Below are positions 56,005 to 64,000 of a stretch of 64,000 nucleotides of DNA, piece after piece. The stretch covers positions 31,937-95,936 of the forward strand of contig CAIUMP010000019.1 of the NCBI GenBank assembly GCA_903900335.1, in the 5' to 3' direction. The translations under genes and the position numbers were made by a program. Source of the stretch: an uncultured Ignavibacteriota bacterium (lineage in GTDB: Bacteria > Bacteroidota > Ignavibacteria > Palsa-1295). The notes below the pieces were generated by a model. It was not told the DNA's origin and made no database searches. It saw only the letters and a program-made list of their open reading frames with translations. Position 1 is the first letter of the stretch, and each line of letters starts with the position of its first letter.

Positions 56005-58137
56005 ATGACCTATCGTACTCTTTGTGCTTCCGGACTCGCGCTGATTGGTAATGCGATGTTATTTGTAACCGCCTCATCGGCTCAGATAACTGGATTTACA
56101 CCAGCATCAACTCCGGCCGAGTTAGCTGCTGAAAAACGCCTCATCGCCGAAATAAGGCCAGATTCCTTACGCTCCATTGTAACTGCGATCAGCAGCGAGA
56201 TCCACGTCGCGGGAACTCCGGCGCAGGCCCGGACTAGGGACTACGTGATCGACCGCTGGAAGCGAGCTGGGTTGGAAACCGCTGTCTATCCCTATGAGGT
56301 CTTCATTCCCCACGCGAAGAGCTCTTCGCTCGATCTCCTTGGCAATTCCGCCCACGGCTTTCTGCTTCACGAGCGACCCACTAGTCTGGAACTCGATCAA
56401 ACCCTCGGAGATGAATACCCGTGGGTCAACGGCTACTCTGCTCCCGGGACGGTTACCGCCGATGTGATCTATGTGAACTACGGCCTGCACGAGGACTATC
56501 ACAATCTCGATAGCCTCGGTATAAGCGTCAAGGGAAAGATCGTCATAGCGCGTTACGGCCGGAGTTACCGTGGTATCAAAGCAATGCTGGCTGAACAACA
56601 TGGAGCCAAAGGGCTCATCATCTTCTCCGATCCATCCGGCGATGGCTACGATGCTGGAGATGTCTTCCCAGTCGGCCCGATGCGTGCCCGCGATGGCGTC
56701 CAGCGGGGCAGTATCTACAATGGTCACGGCGACCCGACGACCCCGGGCTACGCCTCTGTAGCAGGGGCGCATCGTGTACCGCTGGACTCCATTACAACAT
56801 TGCCACACATTCCAGTTATCCCCGTTTCCTACATTATCGCAGGAGAGATCCTCTCCAAACTGCGAGGTCACGACATCCCGAACTCCGATTGGCAGGGCGG
56901 CCTTGCTTTCCGCTATCATATCGGGGGAGAAGGCACTCAGGTCAAGATGAACGTAACTTCCGACTCCACACTCAAGCCCATCTGGAACACAGTAGCCACC
57001 ATCACCGGCTCGACGTACCCTGATGAGTGGATCATCGTCGGTGGTCATCGTGATGCCTGGTGCTACGGCGCCGAGGACAACGCCTCCGGTTGTGCGAGTG
57101 TCGTAGCGGCGGCAGAGGCCTTCGCCAAACTGGCAAAGGAAGGCATCCGGCCCAAACGATCCATCCTCTTCGTGACCTGGGATGCGGAAGAGTGGGGACT
57201 CCTTGGTTCGACCGAATGGGTCGAGCAGTTAGAGCAGGAACTCGGTAAAAAAGCCGTCGCCTATATCAATCAGGATATGTGTGCCACCGGCTCCTCCTTC
57301 GGGGCTTCGGCTGATCCCTCGCTCCGCCAACTCGTATATGAGGTTAGCAAGTCTTTAAAGGAGGAGCATGATATTTCTCTCTTTAACAACTGGGTAAAGA
57401 GCAGCAGGACTCTTCCCAAAGAAGGTGAAGAAGCTCGACCAGAGATCGGACTGCTCGGCGGCGGAAGTGATTTTTCTGCATTCTATAACCATCTCGGAAT
57501 CCCCTCATTGGAGCACGGCTTCGGAGGGCCCTTCGGACAGTACCACTCCAACCACGACAATATCAACTGGACGCTCCATTTCGGCGATTCCACGTTCCAA
57601 TATCACGCAGAGTCCTCACAGTTCGCTGCTATCGAGGCTATGCGCCTTGCTAACGCAGACATTCTGCCATTCGACTTTTCCGAGACGGCCAAGTGGTTAA
57701 CGGAGGTCGTACATCAAAGCAAGCTCAACGCACTGAAAGAATTTCGCGATAACAGCAGCTTCTCTGAATTAGAAACTTCGCTCGCAAAATTCACAAGCGC
57801 GGCCAGCGAGTACACTACCACGCGCGACAAGAAGGCCATTTTAGCGAGTCCCCCTATTCCCAGAAATCTTCTATCACAACTGAACCAAAAGATCCGCAGT
57901 GTGGGGTTGGCGTTCACGCAGAAGGCTGGACTTCCGCATGACACGTGGACTCGCAATCTCCTCGTCATTTCCGATCCGCAGAATGGATATGCCGATGTGA
58001 AGCTGCCCTCGATCGAACTCTCGCTCCGGAACAAGAGCAAAGTGGATGTGGACAAAGGCATCGCTGAGCTGAACCGAGCTGTCACCGAGGCGACGGCGAT
58101 CCTACGTACAATCATCGAGAGCCTGAATACACAATAG
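56005..58137 (+). CDS. Secreted M28 metallopeptidase (GCPII-like)
   Basis: 710 residues with a signal peptide (LALIGNAMLFVTASSAQ). A PA domain (about 150-290) is followed by the M28 domain with zinc-ligand motifs GGHRDAWCYGAEDNASG, WDAEEWGLLGSTEW, the NQDM segment and FGQYHSNHDNINW. The C-terminal region resembles the transferrin-receptor-type dimerisation helices. Length and domain order match glutamate carboxypeptidase II-like enzymes. The mature enzyme is likely periplasmic or secreted. Confidence 0.9.
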   Translation: MTYRTLCASGLALIGNAMLFVTASSAQITGFTPASTPAELAAEKRLIAEIRPDSLRSIVTAISSEIHVAGTPAQARTRDYVIDRWKRAGLETAVYPYEVFIPHAKSSSLDLLGNSAHGFLLHERPTSLELDQTLGDEYPWVNGYSAPGTVTADVIYVNYGLHEDYHNLDSLGISVKGKIVIARYGRSYRGIKAMLAEQHGAKGLIIFSDPSGDGYDAGDVFPVGPMRARDGVQRGSIYNGHGDPTTPGYASVAGAHRVPLDSITTLPHIPVIPVSYIIAGEILSKLRGHDIPNSDWQGGLAFRYHIGGEGTQVKMNVTSDSTLKPIWNTVATITGSTYPDEWIIVGGHRDAWCYGAEDNASGCASVVAAAEAFAKLAKEGIRPKRSILFVTWDAEEWGLLGSTEWVEQLEQELGKKAVAYINQDMCATGSSFGASADPSLRQLVYEVSKSLKEEHDISLFNNWVKSSRTLPKEGEEARPEIGLLGGGSDFSAFYNHLGIPSLEHGFGGPFGQYHSNHDNINWTLHFGDSTFQYHAESSQFAAIEAMRLANADILPFDFSETAKWLTEVVHQSKLNALKEFRDNSSFSELETSLAKFTSAASEYTTTRDKKAILASPPIPRNLLSQLNQKIRSVGLAFTQKAGLPHDTWTRNLLVISDPQNGYADVKLPSIELSLRNKSKVDVDKGIAELNRAVTEATAILRTIIESLNTQ

Positions 58138-58307
58138 AAACTGGAAAGAACGAGTTGAAAATCCTGGAGCTGGTTGCCGACTCTGTGACGCGAAGGGAGA
58201 CAAAGAAACATACAGAACCAAAGACCGAAAGCGCTGTTCAGCACTCTACTGTCCGGGTGAAATTAGCCCGCCTGCGGGTGTATCGACATCTAAAATTGAT
58301 TTGTGCT

Positions 58308-58982
58308 ATGAAAAATCTTTGTAGTTCTTTACTTAGGGTCGGGCTGGTAGTGCTGGCTGTTTGGCTTAGTTTTACATCTCCAGCGAAGGCGCAGTGCCCT
58401 GGTTCTAGCGGTCCGCCCCCCGATCCATCGATTTGTGCATGGACGGGGCCTTACACAGACTATATTTCCATGGGTGGAGATCCTCTTGATTGTAACCCAC
58501 CCTCGCCTGATCCTTGCACTCCCCCGTTGGGGTGCTACCCGCACAATTGCTGCATTAAGATTACATATTGCCTTCGCTGCTGCGGCAATGTTGCGGAGGC
58601 TTATCTTGAAAGCTTTCAACCCTGGAATTCCAAGTGTGATCCCAGCGATCCGGTTGCGATGTTCAACTACGCCGCGAATTACATTCGCGATGTCGCAGTA
58701 ACGGATTGTGGCATCCAGCCGTGTACCAAGCCCGCGCTCCAGATATCGGTTTACACACCCAGTTGCTGGTCGCAAGCCAGTCCCTCTGGTCAGTATATCT
58801 ACTCGCCCTGTTCCCTCGATAGCTGCTATTGTGAAAGAAGTTGCAGCGTCTGTGATAGCGCTGGCAAACGTATCTATTCGAATTGTAATACTAGACGAGT
58901 CGGGAGTTGCACCTGTAGTGCCGTGCCGGATCCCGGAACTCCCTGGCTCAATGGAACGTGTTATCTTTTACCATGTCCATGA
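58308..58982 (+). CDS. Cys-rich secreted protein of unknown function
   Basis: 224 residues. After a signal peptide (LVVLAVWLSFTSPAKAQ) the mature chain of about 196 residues has 24 cysteines, including clusters HNCC, RCC and CYCERSCSVC. No known family was recognised. Start ATG 58308 is chosen over the frame start at 58155. The stop overlaps the next gene's ATG (ATGATGA), so expression is coupled. The secreted location suggests a disulfide-stabilised protein; a metal-binding role is also possible. Confidence 0.75.
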   Translation: MKNLCSSLLRVGLVVLAVWLSFTSPAKAQCPGSSGPPPDPSICAWTGPYTDYISMGGDPLDCNPPSPDPCTPPLGCYPHNCCIKITYCLRCCGNVAEAYLESFQPWNSKCDPSDPVAMFNYAANYIRDVAVTDCGIQPCTKPALQISVYTPSCWSQASPSGQYIYSPCSLDSCYCERSCSVCDSAGKRIYSNCNTRRVGSCTCSAVPDPGTPWLNGTCYLLPCP

Positions 58983-60370
58983 TGAAATATCGAATAAGCA
59001 TCCTCGTTTTCCTCGCGTGTTTGATGGCGACATCGGACTTGTGGGCGCAATACCGGTTTAGAATTACACATCTCGATACCGTGGGTGCATTTTCGTACGG
59101 TTTTTTCGCCGTAGATTGCTCGGGTGATGTGTGTACTGCGGCCGGATTGAGAATAGACTATTCCATCCCCGATGGCACAGATGGCAGGTACAAACTGATG
59201 TTCTACCGGAGCACGAATGACGGGCATACGTGGAACGAGCAGGATCCCGGCTTGGCCGCTACGGGTGCTCATTCCTATTTTAATATTCAACGGGTTCAAC
59301 AGATCGATGCCCGCCACGCTGTTGCTATTGGCTCTTTGAATTATTACCCGAAGGGTAATCGAATAGTATTGAAAACATCCAATGGCGGCGCGACGTGGGA
59401 CAATCAAATTGATACTGCCCTCTCGGGAGATGCTTCTTATTGTTCGATTCATTTCTCCGATTCCATGACAGGAATATTTACATGGAACAATAGACTCTTT
59501 ACAACGCATGATGGAGGCGCTCAGTGGACTGAGGCTTCCTTTCTGCCACGCAACGATGTCTGGGACGGCCATTCCGATGGCGGTAATGCATTCCGGACGC
59601 GCTCTGACTGGGATGCTAACAACGTGATCTATCGCACTTCGGATGACTGGAACTTGGTCGATTCCGCGCTATTTATGCCGTATCGTCTCAATCAAATCGG
59701 CGACACCACTATTAGCGAGTTGGCATATCTGGGCGCGGATACGATCCTGGCAGCGGCGATTCTTCAGGACACTGTTCACAGCCCATATCCTTCGAACCTA
59801 CAGCTATTCAAGAGCACCGATGCAGGCTTCCATTGGGCGCGCATCGACTTTCCCGACACCATTAATGCGAACTCTCCAACTATTTCTTCGCTCAGGTCAA
59901 ACGTTGCGTTTCTGGGTGGATGCTCCTCTCTTTCTTGGAAGAATATTATTGTGAGCAGGGATCACGGAATGTCCTGGCAAATAGATACGCTCATTCCGGC
60001 GGACAATATCTACCCGCCGAAGTGGCCGATATATATTCCGAGCATTGCGACCACCGCCGATGGTAACGCTGTTGCTGTAGTCGAGAACTCGCACGGCGCT
60101 CTCACATATTCCTATCTTGCCCGGATCGAAAAGGCCAATATGGGAGTCGATCGGCCGGTGATCCTGCCGCAAGAGATGGCGCTATCTCCCAATCCTGCAT
60201 CAAGTATTCTCACTGTGGAGTCCTCCAGTGCTTCGCTGATGGTTTTTGATGTACTCGGCCGAGTCTGTCGTTGCCCACAAAGCGGGAAGTCACTCGATAT
60301 CTCGAAGCTTCCGGCTGCTATGTATTTCGTGAGCGATGGTAAGCAGCGAGCTAGCTTTGTTAAGGAGTAG
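58979..60370 (+). CDS. Secreted YCF48/BNR protein with sorting-like domain
   Basis: About 463 residues; signal peptide ends near SDLWAQ. Asp-box motifs (YRSTNDGHTWNEQ, TSNGGATWDNQI, THDGGAQWTEA and SRDHGMSWQI) indicate a propeller, and the last 75 residues (ALSPNPASSILTVESSS ... AAMYFVSDGKQRA) form a T9SS type A-like domain. Start ATG 58979 (another lies at 58973) overlaps the preceding Cys-rich gene. Confidence 0.8.
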   Translation: MMKYRISILVFLACLMATSDLWAQYRFRITHLDTVGAFSYGFFAVDCSGDVCTAAGLRIDYSIPDGTDGRYKLMFYRSTNDGHTWNEQDPGLAATGAHSYFNIQRVQQIDARHAVAIGSLNYYPKGNRIVLKTSNGGATWDNQIDTALSGDASYCSIHFSDSMTGIFTWNNRLFTTHDGGAQWTEASFLPRNDVWDGHSDGGNAFRTRSDWDANNVIYRTSDDWNLVDSALFMPYRLNQIGDTTISELAYLGADTILAAAILQDTVHSPYPSNLQLFKSTDAGFHWARIDFPDTINANSPTISSLRSNVAFLGGCSSLSWKNIIVSRDHGMSWQIDTLIPADNIYPPKWPIYIPSIATTADGNAVAVVENSHGALTYSYLARIEKANMGVDRPVILPQEMALSPNPASSILTVESSSASLMVFDVLGRVCRCPQSGKSLDISKLPAAMYFVSDGKQRASFVKE

Positions 60371-60394
60371 TCCTACCAATTTCCTGATTGCAAG

Positions 60395-60562
60395 CTACAT
60401 CCGAAACTTCGTCCAGACCTGCTCGCCAAGCAGAACTCCGACTCGGAGCATCCCGAGTCGGACGGGGAAATTGGTCAGATGGCTTGCGATGTCAACCGCG
60501 AAGACTGCGACCAGCGCGACGAGGAGCCACATTTGCCAACCGCTTTGAAGTACTCGTTTCAT
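60395..60562 (-). CDS. Possible small membrane peptide
   Basis: 55 residues from ATG 60562 with one membrane helix (MWLLVALVAVFAVDIASHL). It lies 44 bases downstream of the metallophosphoesterase gene. No clear ribosome-binding site or homologue; could be a chance frame. Confidence 0.35.
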   Translation of the reverse strand: MKRVLQSGWQMWLLVALVAVFAVDIASHLTNFPVRLGMLRVGVLLGEQVWTKFRM

Positions 60563-60606
60563 GGGTTTGTAATATTCGTTGTGTGTTCCTAAGATCCACT
60601 TCAAAA

Positions 60607-61557
60607 CTACGCCGCTGCCGTTACGAGGTTATTACCGTCCGATGAACTTACTGTCGCCTCCGATATTTTCTTTGGAAGTTCTACCATACTGATCTCCCGC
60701 TGATAGGGCTTCACATCAATGACGAAATAGTTGAACCCATCACTGCGGGAAATGGGATGCACTGCCCCGGCACCATTGAGGCAGACGATCCCATGCCGCT
60801 CGTATTCAGCCGTAAAATGAACATGTCCGTGTAGCACCATGTCTGCACCGATCTCACCAAACGTCTTCAGGATGTGCCGCTTTCCGTGAAGCTTCAGCGT
60901 TCGCTGTTCGAGCAATGCCGCAATTCCAACGGAGGTAACTCCATCTGGAAGCCGGAGATGATCCAGATCCTTCCTACGGAAGAGATGGTGGTGCATCAGC
61001 ACGATGCGTTGCGAGGCCGTTTGCCAGGCATGATGCTTGGTCAGTTCTGTGATCTCTTTTCGATCCGGCTTCCCAACTTCACCATTCGAGCCAACTGGGT
61101 TATTGAGCAAGGAATGTCTCGCATTAGAGTTCAATCCCAAAAAACAGACATTCCGAATCCGCTTGAGGAAAGGGTAAGAACCACCACTGATGATGGTATC
61201 CGAGAACAGCTCTGAAAAGGTATCCTGAAAAATGGAGAGCTTCTCGTCGTAGTCGGTCGTCTTGCATCGATCAGGAAACCCCAGAAGTTCTTCTGCCAAA
61301 TGAGGTCCGCCATAAATGTCGTGATTACCAGGTACAATTGTTAGCTTGCTTGCACTCATGATGCCGAGTGTCTCGAAGAGCCGCCGTGTTGTGCGAAGGT
61401 CACGGGCATCGGCATTGCTTGTTAGGTCGCCGGTTAGAACGATGTGATCAGCGGCCTGCCGCTGAAGCGCGTCTTCCAGCACCCGTCGCAGCCTGGGCAA
61501 GTGCTGCGGATGGTACTTCAGGTTGATATGTGGATCCGAGATATGTGCTATTCGCAT
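60607..61557 (-). CDS. Calcineurin-like metallophosphoesterase
   Basis: 316 residues. All class motifs are present: SDPHIN, GDLTSNAD, PGNHDIYGG, LMHHHLF and GHVHFT, giving a di-metal phosphoesterase. Sequence length and order resemble CpdA/Icc-type or related phosphodiesterases; the substrate is not fixed. No signal peptide, so cytosolic. Divergent from the M16 gene across about 240 bases in which no further feature was recognised. Confidence 0.88.
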   Translation of the reverse strand: MRIAHISDPHINLKYHPQHLPRLRRVLEDALQRQAADHIVLTGDLTSNADARDLRTTRRLFETLGIMSASKLTIVPGNHDIYGGPHLAEELLGFPDRCKTTDYDEKLSIFQDTFSELFSDTIISGGSYPFLKRIRNVCFLGLNSNARHSLLNNPVGSNGEVGKPDRKEITELTKHHAWQTASQRIVLMHHHLFRRKDLDHLRLPDGVTSVGIAALLEQRTLKLHGKRHILKTFGEIGADMVLHGHVHFTAEYERHGIVCLNGAGAVHPISRSDGFNYFVIDVKPYQREISMVELPKKISEATVSSSDGNNLVTAAA

Positions 61558-61797
61558 ATCGAGTGGTTTATGGCTCTGCTCTATTAAACGCTTCGTGTGT
61601 CACTCTGTAACGCCCCGCATGATAGGGGAGCGTTATCTCTATGTTATGATACTGTTGCCTCGCCGCCGTGGCTTATGGTTTCGCACAGCGCCTCGTTCCA
61701 ATGTGTCTTTTCCTCAAAAGTCCGAATTACCTTTTTGCACTGTTCTGCGTTAGCATGGCTCGAATCCGCGAAGAATGTCGCTTTCCATAGAATCGTC

Positions 61798-63177
61798 TTG
61801 AAATCCAGAAAAAAGCCTTCCCCAAAGCCATCCGCCAAACGTGGCAGAACGCTACCTCAGACCCGTCGCCCCCAGCCCCAACCGGCCACTATCGCTATCG
61901 GCCCCGAGGAGATCGCCAAGGTTGACGTGCAGTCCCGGACCTACCCGAACGGCCTTCGTGTACTCAGCGAGAGGGTCGTAGGAGCCTCCTCGCTCTCGGT
62001 CGGACTCTGGGTCGAGGCCGGCTCCCGGCACGAAAGCTCCCGGATCGGTGGCATGGCCCACTTCATCGAACACGTCGTCTTCAAAGGCACCGCTGGCCGA
62101 ACCATGCGGGAGATCATGCGCTCTATCGAGTCTCGTGGCGGATTCCTGAATGCCTTCACCACCAAGGAGCATACCTGCTTCTATACCTGGACCCGCACTA
62201 CCCATCTGGAAGAATCCGTCTCGGTCCTCTTTGATCTCGCCGTCCGGCCCACGTTTTTAGCGGCGGATATCGAGCGCGAGAAGGCCGTTATCATCGAAGA
62301 AATTAGCGGGCTCGATGATGAACCCGATGAACTCGTCTTCGATATTTTCGAGAAGGAGCTGTTCGGGAAGCACCCACTGGCGCGACCCATCATCGGCACT
62401 CCAGAATCTGTCAAACGCATTGACCGCAAAGCGATCGAAGCCTTCCATCGTAAACATTACCGCGCCAAAGACATCGTCGTGGTTGCCAGTGGCTCTCATT
62501 CTCACGATGACTTTTTCGCCGCTGTGGATCGAGCCATCAAGCATCTGCCGCCTCACGTCACTCGCCGCGAAATTCCGATCCCCGCATTTCCCCGCAAACC
62601 GGAGCGCGAAGTTCACGCCCCCCGAACCGCCGGATCGCAAGCCCATATCATTCTTGGCCGCCGCGCTCCTGGCATTCACTCCAAACGCCAGCTTACCATT
62701 TCGGCACTCGTCACGCTTGCCGGAGTCGGCATGAGCAGCAGACTGAACCTCCGACTTCGTGAAGAGCTTGGCCTTGCCTACGATGCAATGGCCTTCTACT
62801 CACCATTTGCCGATGCCGGCGCTGTAGGTTTCTACATTGCCACTGCCATCGAAAACCGCGACCGTGCCGTCAAAGAAATGCGACAGATCGCCCGAAGCCT
62901 CATCACCCGTCCCATATCGAATGCCGAACTCGATCGCACAAAAGAGCAGATGATCGGCTCACTGGTACTACCCATGGAATCCATCACCAATCGCATGATG
63001 CGGACCTCCCAGAACCTGCTCTACTATGGCGGCTACCAGACCATCGAACGGGATGTCGATAAGATCAGCCGCATGACAGTCGAAGATGTCCGTACCGAAG
63101 CCAAGCTCCTTTTCGGAGACGAGAAGCAGCTTTCGCTTGTCTCCGTCGTTCCGCATTCCGAAGCGGAAGGGGAGTAG
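61798..63177 (+). CDS. M16-family metallopeptidase
   Basis: About 459 residues from TTG 61798. The active-site motif HFIEHVVFKGT (HxxEH) and the downstream EEISGLDDEPDELVFD acidic block are intact, so an active M16 peptidase is expected, possibly a processing peptidase. A Lys/Pro/Arg-rich N-terminal leader of about 35 residues precedes it; an earlier ATG at 61597 gives a Cys/Ser-rich leader with no homology. The start is the main uncertainty. Confidence 0.86.
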   Translation: MKSRKKPSPKPSAKRGRTLPQTRRPQPQPATIAIGPEEIAKVDVQSRTYPNGLRVLSERVVGASSLSVGLWVEAGSRHESSRIGGMAHFIEHVVFKGTAGRTMREIMRSIESRGGFLNAFTTKEHTCFYTWTRTTHLEESVSVLFDLAVRPTFLAADIEREKAVIIEEISGLDDEPDELVFDIFEKELFGKHPLARPIIGTPESVKRIDRKAIEAFHRKHYRAKDIVVVASGSHSHDDFFAAVDRAIKHLPPHVTRREIPIPAFPRKPEREVHAPRTAGSQAHIILGRRAPGIHSKRQLTISALVTLAGVGMSSRLNLRLREELGLAYDAMAFYSPFADAGAVGFYIATAIENRDRAVKEMRQIARSLITRPISNAELDRTKEQMIGSLVLPMESITNRMMRTSQNLLYYGGYQTIERDVDKISRMTVEDVRTEAKLLFGDEKQLSLVSVVPHSEAEGE

Positions 63178-63217
63178 GGTCAATGGATACCAGGTTGCTC
63201 CGCTATGGACGGTTGTT

Positions 63218-64000
63218 TCATGCTGTTGCCATTCGGTCTTTTCGGATTTCCGTACCGGACTGATAAAGTTTTCTCTTCCTGTCCGGCATGCGCGTTCCGA
63301 ACTTAGGGCTCTGCCGCTCGAATTCTTCACCGGAATCCATCAAAACCGGTGGCTCCAGCTCCTCCGGCTGCTCCTCCGGATCGAGCGCTGGCATCCCGAG
63401 TATGTCGTTGATGTGCGTTATTTTTTCATGAACATCGGGCTTTTCAGCCTGTTTTGAGCCATACAGGTGTTCGAATGGGTCCAACAGTCGGGAGACTGTC
63501 AGCGCACGTGGGGCGATCATACCCACCGCGCCACGCCCAGCCAGACCCGGCGCAAGATCGCGACGCATCTCCTGTGAGAAAATTAGGATCGTTAGTGCGT
63601 ACTCGTCACGCAGCTTGAGCAACTCCCGCGCCACACGGGCACGCGTGCCCCGCGTTAGTGCAGAGAACTCGAAAGCGTTCATCACCAGAACGGTTGGTGC
63701 CGTTTCGCGTCCGTGAGACTCTATATTTTCTGCGATCACCTTCGTACTCCACTCACCCAGCGGGAAATCCAGAATACTCAGGTTCGGGAGTGCATCCTCG
63801 TCCATTTCTTCGACACCAGAATTCTCCATGGCCTTGGCAAAGCTTTGCTTGAGCAAGTTCAGTCCTGCGAACGTGTTGATATAGATCACATCCATGCGAG
63901 GGTCGTCCGCCGCGATGTCAATGGCTACCTCGGCAGCGAGTTGGGTGTTTCTTCGGACATCTCGCGAGAGCACAATATTGAAGCACTCACTGTAGATCTC
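63218..64000 (-). CDS. Partial NTPase-like protein, 5' end outside the window
   Basis: About 260 residues; the frame continues past 63973 to the window edge (IYSECFNIVLSRDV), so the start is missing. The alternating strands (IYINTF, TVLVMNAF, TILIFSQE) suggest a RecA-like fold, but no P-loop is in view. A charged C-terminal tail (MPDRKRKLYQSGTEIRKDRM) completes it. Family not recognised; convergent with the M16 gene. Confidence 0.65.
   Translation of the reverse strand, partial: EIYSECFNIVLSRDVRRNTQLAAEVAIDIAADDPRMDVIYINTFAGLNLLKQSFAKAMENSGVEEMDEDALPNLSILDFPLGEWSTKVIAENIESHGRETAPTVLVMNAFEFSALTRGTRARVARELLKLRDEYALTILIFSQEMRRDLAPGLAGRGAVGMIAPRALTVSRLLDPFEHLYGSKQAEKPDVHEKITHINDILGMPALDPEEQPEELEPPVLMDSGEEFERQSPKFGTRMPDRKRKLYQSGTEIRKDRMATA

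Noticed and set aside
56167..57048. 293-residue minus-strand frame opposite the M28 peptidase
   Set aside because: Antisense shadow of the well-conserved peptidase; no signal peptide, no motifs.

Overview
The window looks like chromosomal DNA of an aerobic Gram-negative bacterium of the Bacteroidota/Chlorobiota (FCB) group, possibly a Kapabacteria- or Ignavibacteria-like lineage. This is inferred from several secreted proteins with C-terminal type IX secretion (T9SS)-like sorting domains, a GWxTD-domain protein, YCF48/BNR 'Asp-box' proteins and choice-of-anchor-like repeats, and from an ATP synthase operon without atpD/atpC. Oxygen-dependent heme enzymes (HemF and a HemY-type oxidase) point to aerobic life. 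No rRNA, tRNA, CRISPR array or transposase gene was recognised.

Layout. (1) 1-7815, + strand: a tightly packed heme operon hemE(partial)-hemF-hemH-IMPase-hemY-hemB-HAD-hemL. (2) 7895-16991, - strand: an ATP synthase operon read DUF486-secreted-atpZ-atpI-like-atpB-atpE-atpF-atpH-[secreted protein]-atpA-[GWxTD protein]-atpG; two envelope-protein genes interrupt the usual gene order. (3) 17110-28140: cytosolic asparaginase, secreted BNR protein, STAS protein with a very acidic tail, holA, a 1153-residue T9SS-like protein, an EnvC-like degenerate M23 protein and a secreted VWA protein. (4) 28199-32250: acetyl-CoA synthetase, TPR protein, DUF547 lipoprotein, DinB-like protein. (5) 32333-39496, - strand: sodium/solute symporter, six-hairpin glycosidase-like protein, BNR protein and a secreted alpha/alpha-toroid protein, probably a glycan-use locus. 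(6) 39625-44632: three genes joined by 4-base ATGA overlaps encoding a DUF4062-STAND NTPase and two paralogous TPR proteins. The NTPase ends after its winged-helix region and each TPR protein begins with what looks like the following helical arm, so this is a candidate split signalling or defence system. (7) 44852-49134: feoA, feoB, a Cys-rich FeoB-associated peptide and a ferritin-like protein. (8) 49135-50268: a decayed region with at least two broken reading frames. (9) 50269-64000: two arylsulfotransferase-family paralogues, a SulP permease, an M28 peptidase, a Cys-rich secreted protein overlapping a BNR/T9SS protein, a metallophosphoesterase, an M16 peptidase and a partial NTPase-like gene.

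Several different palindromic repeat families are scattered through the window. Four of the copies lie in frame inside coding sequence: three at the starts of secreted proteins, where they make up part of the signal-peptide N-region, and one in the middle of the ferritin-like protein.
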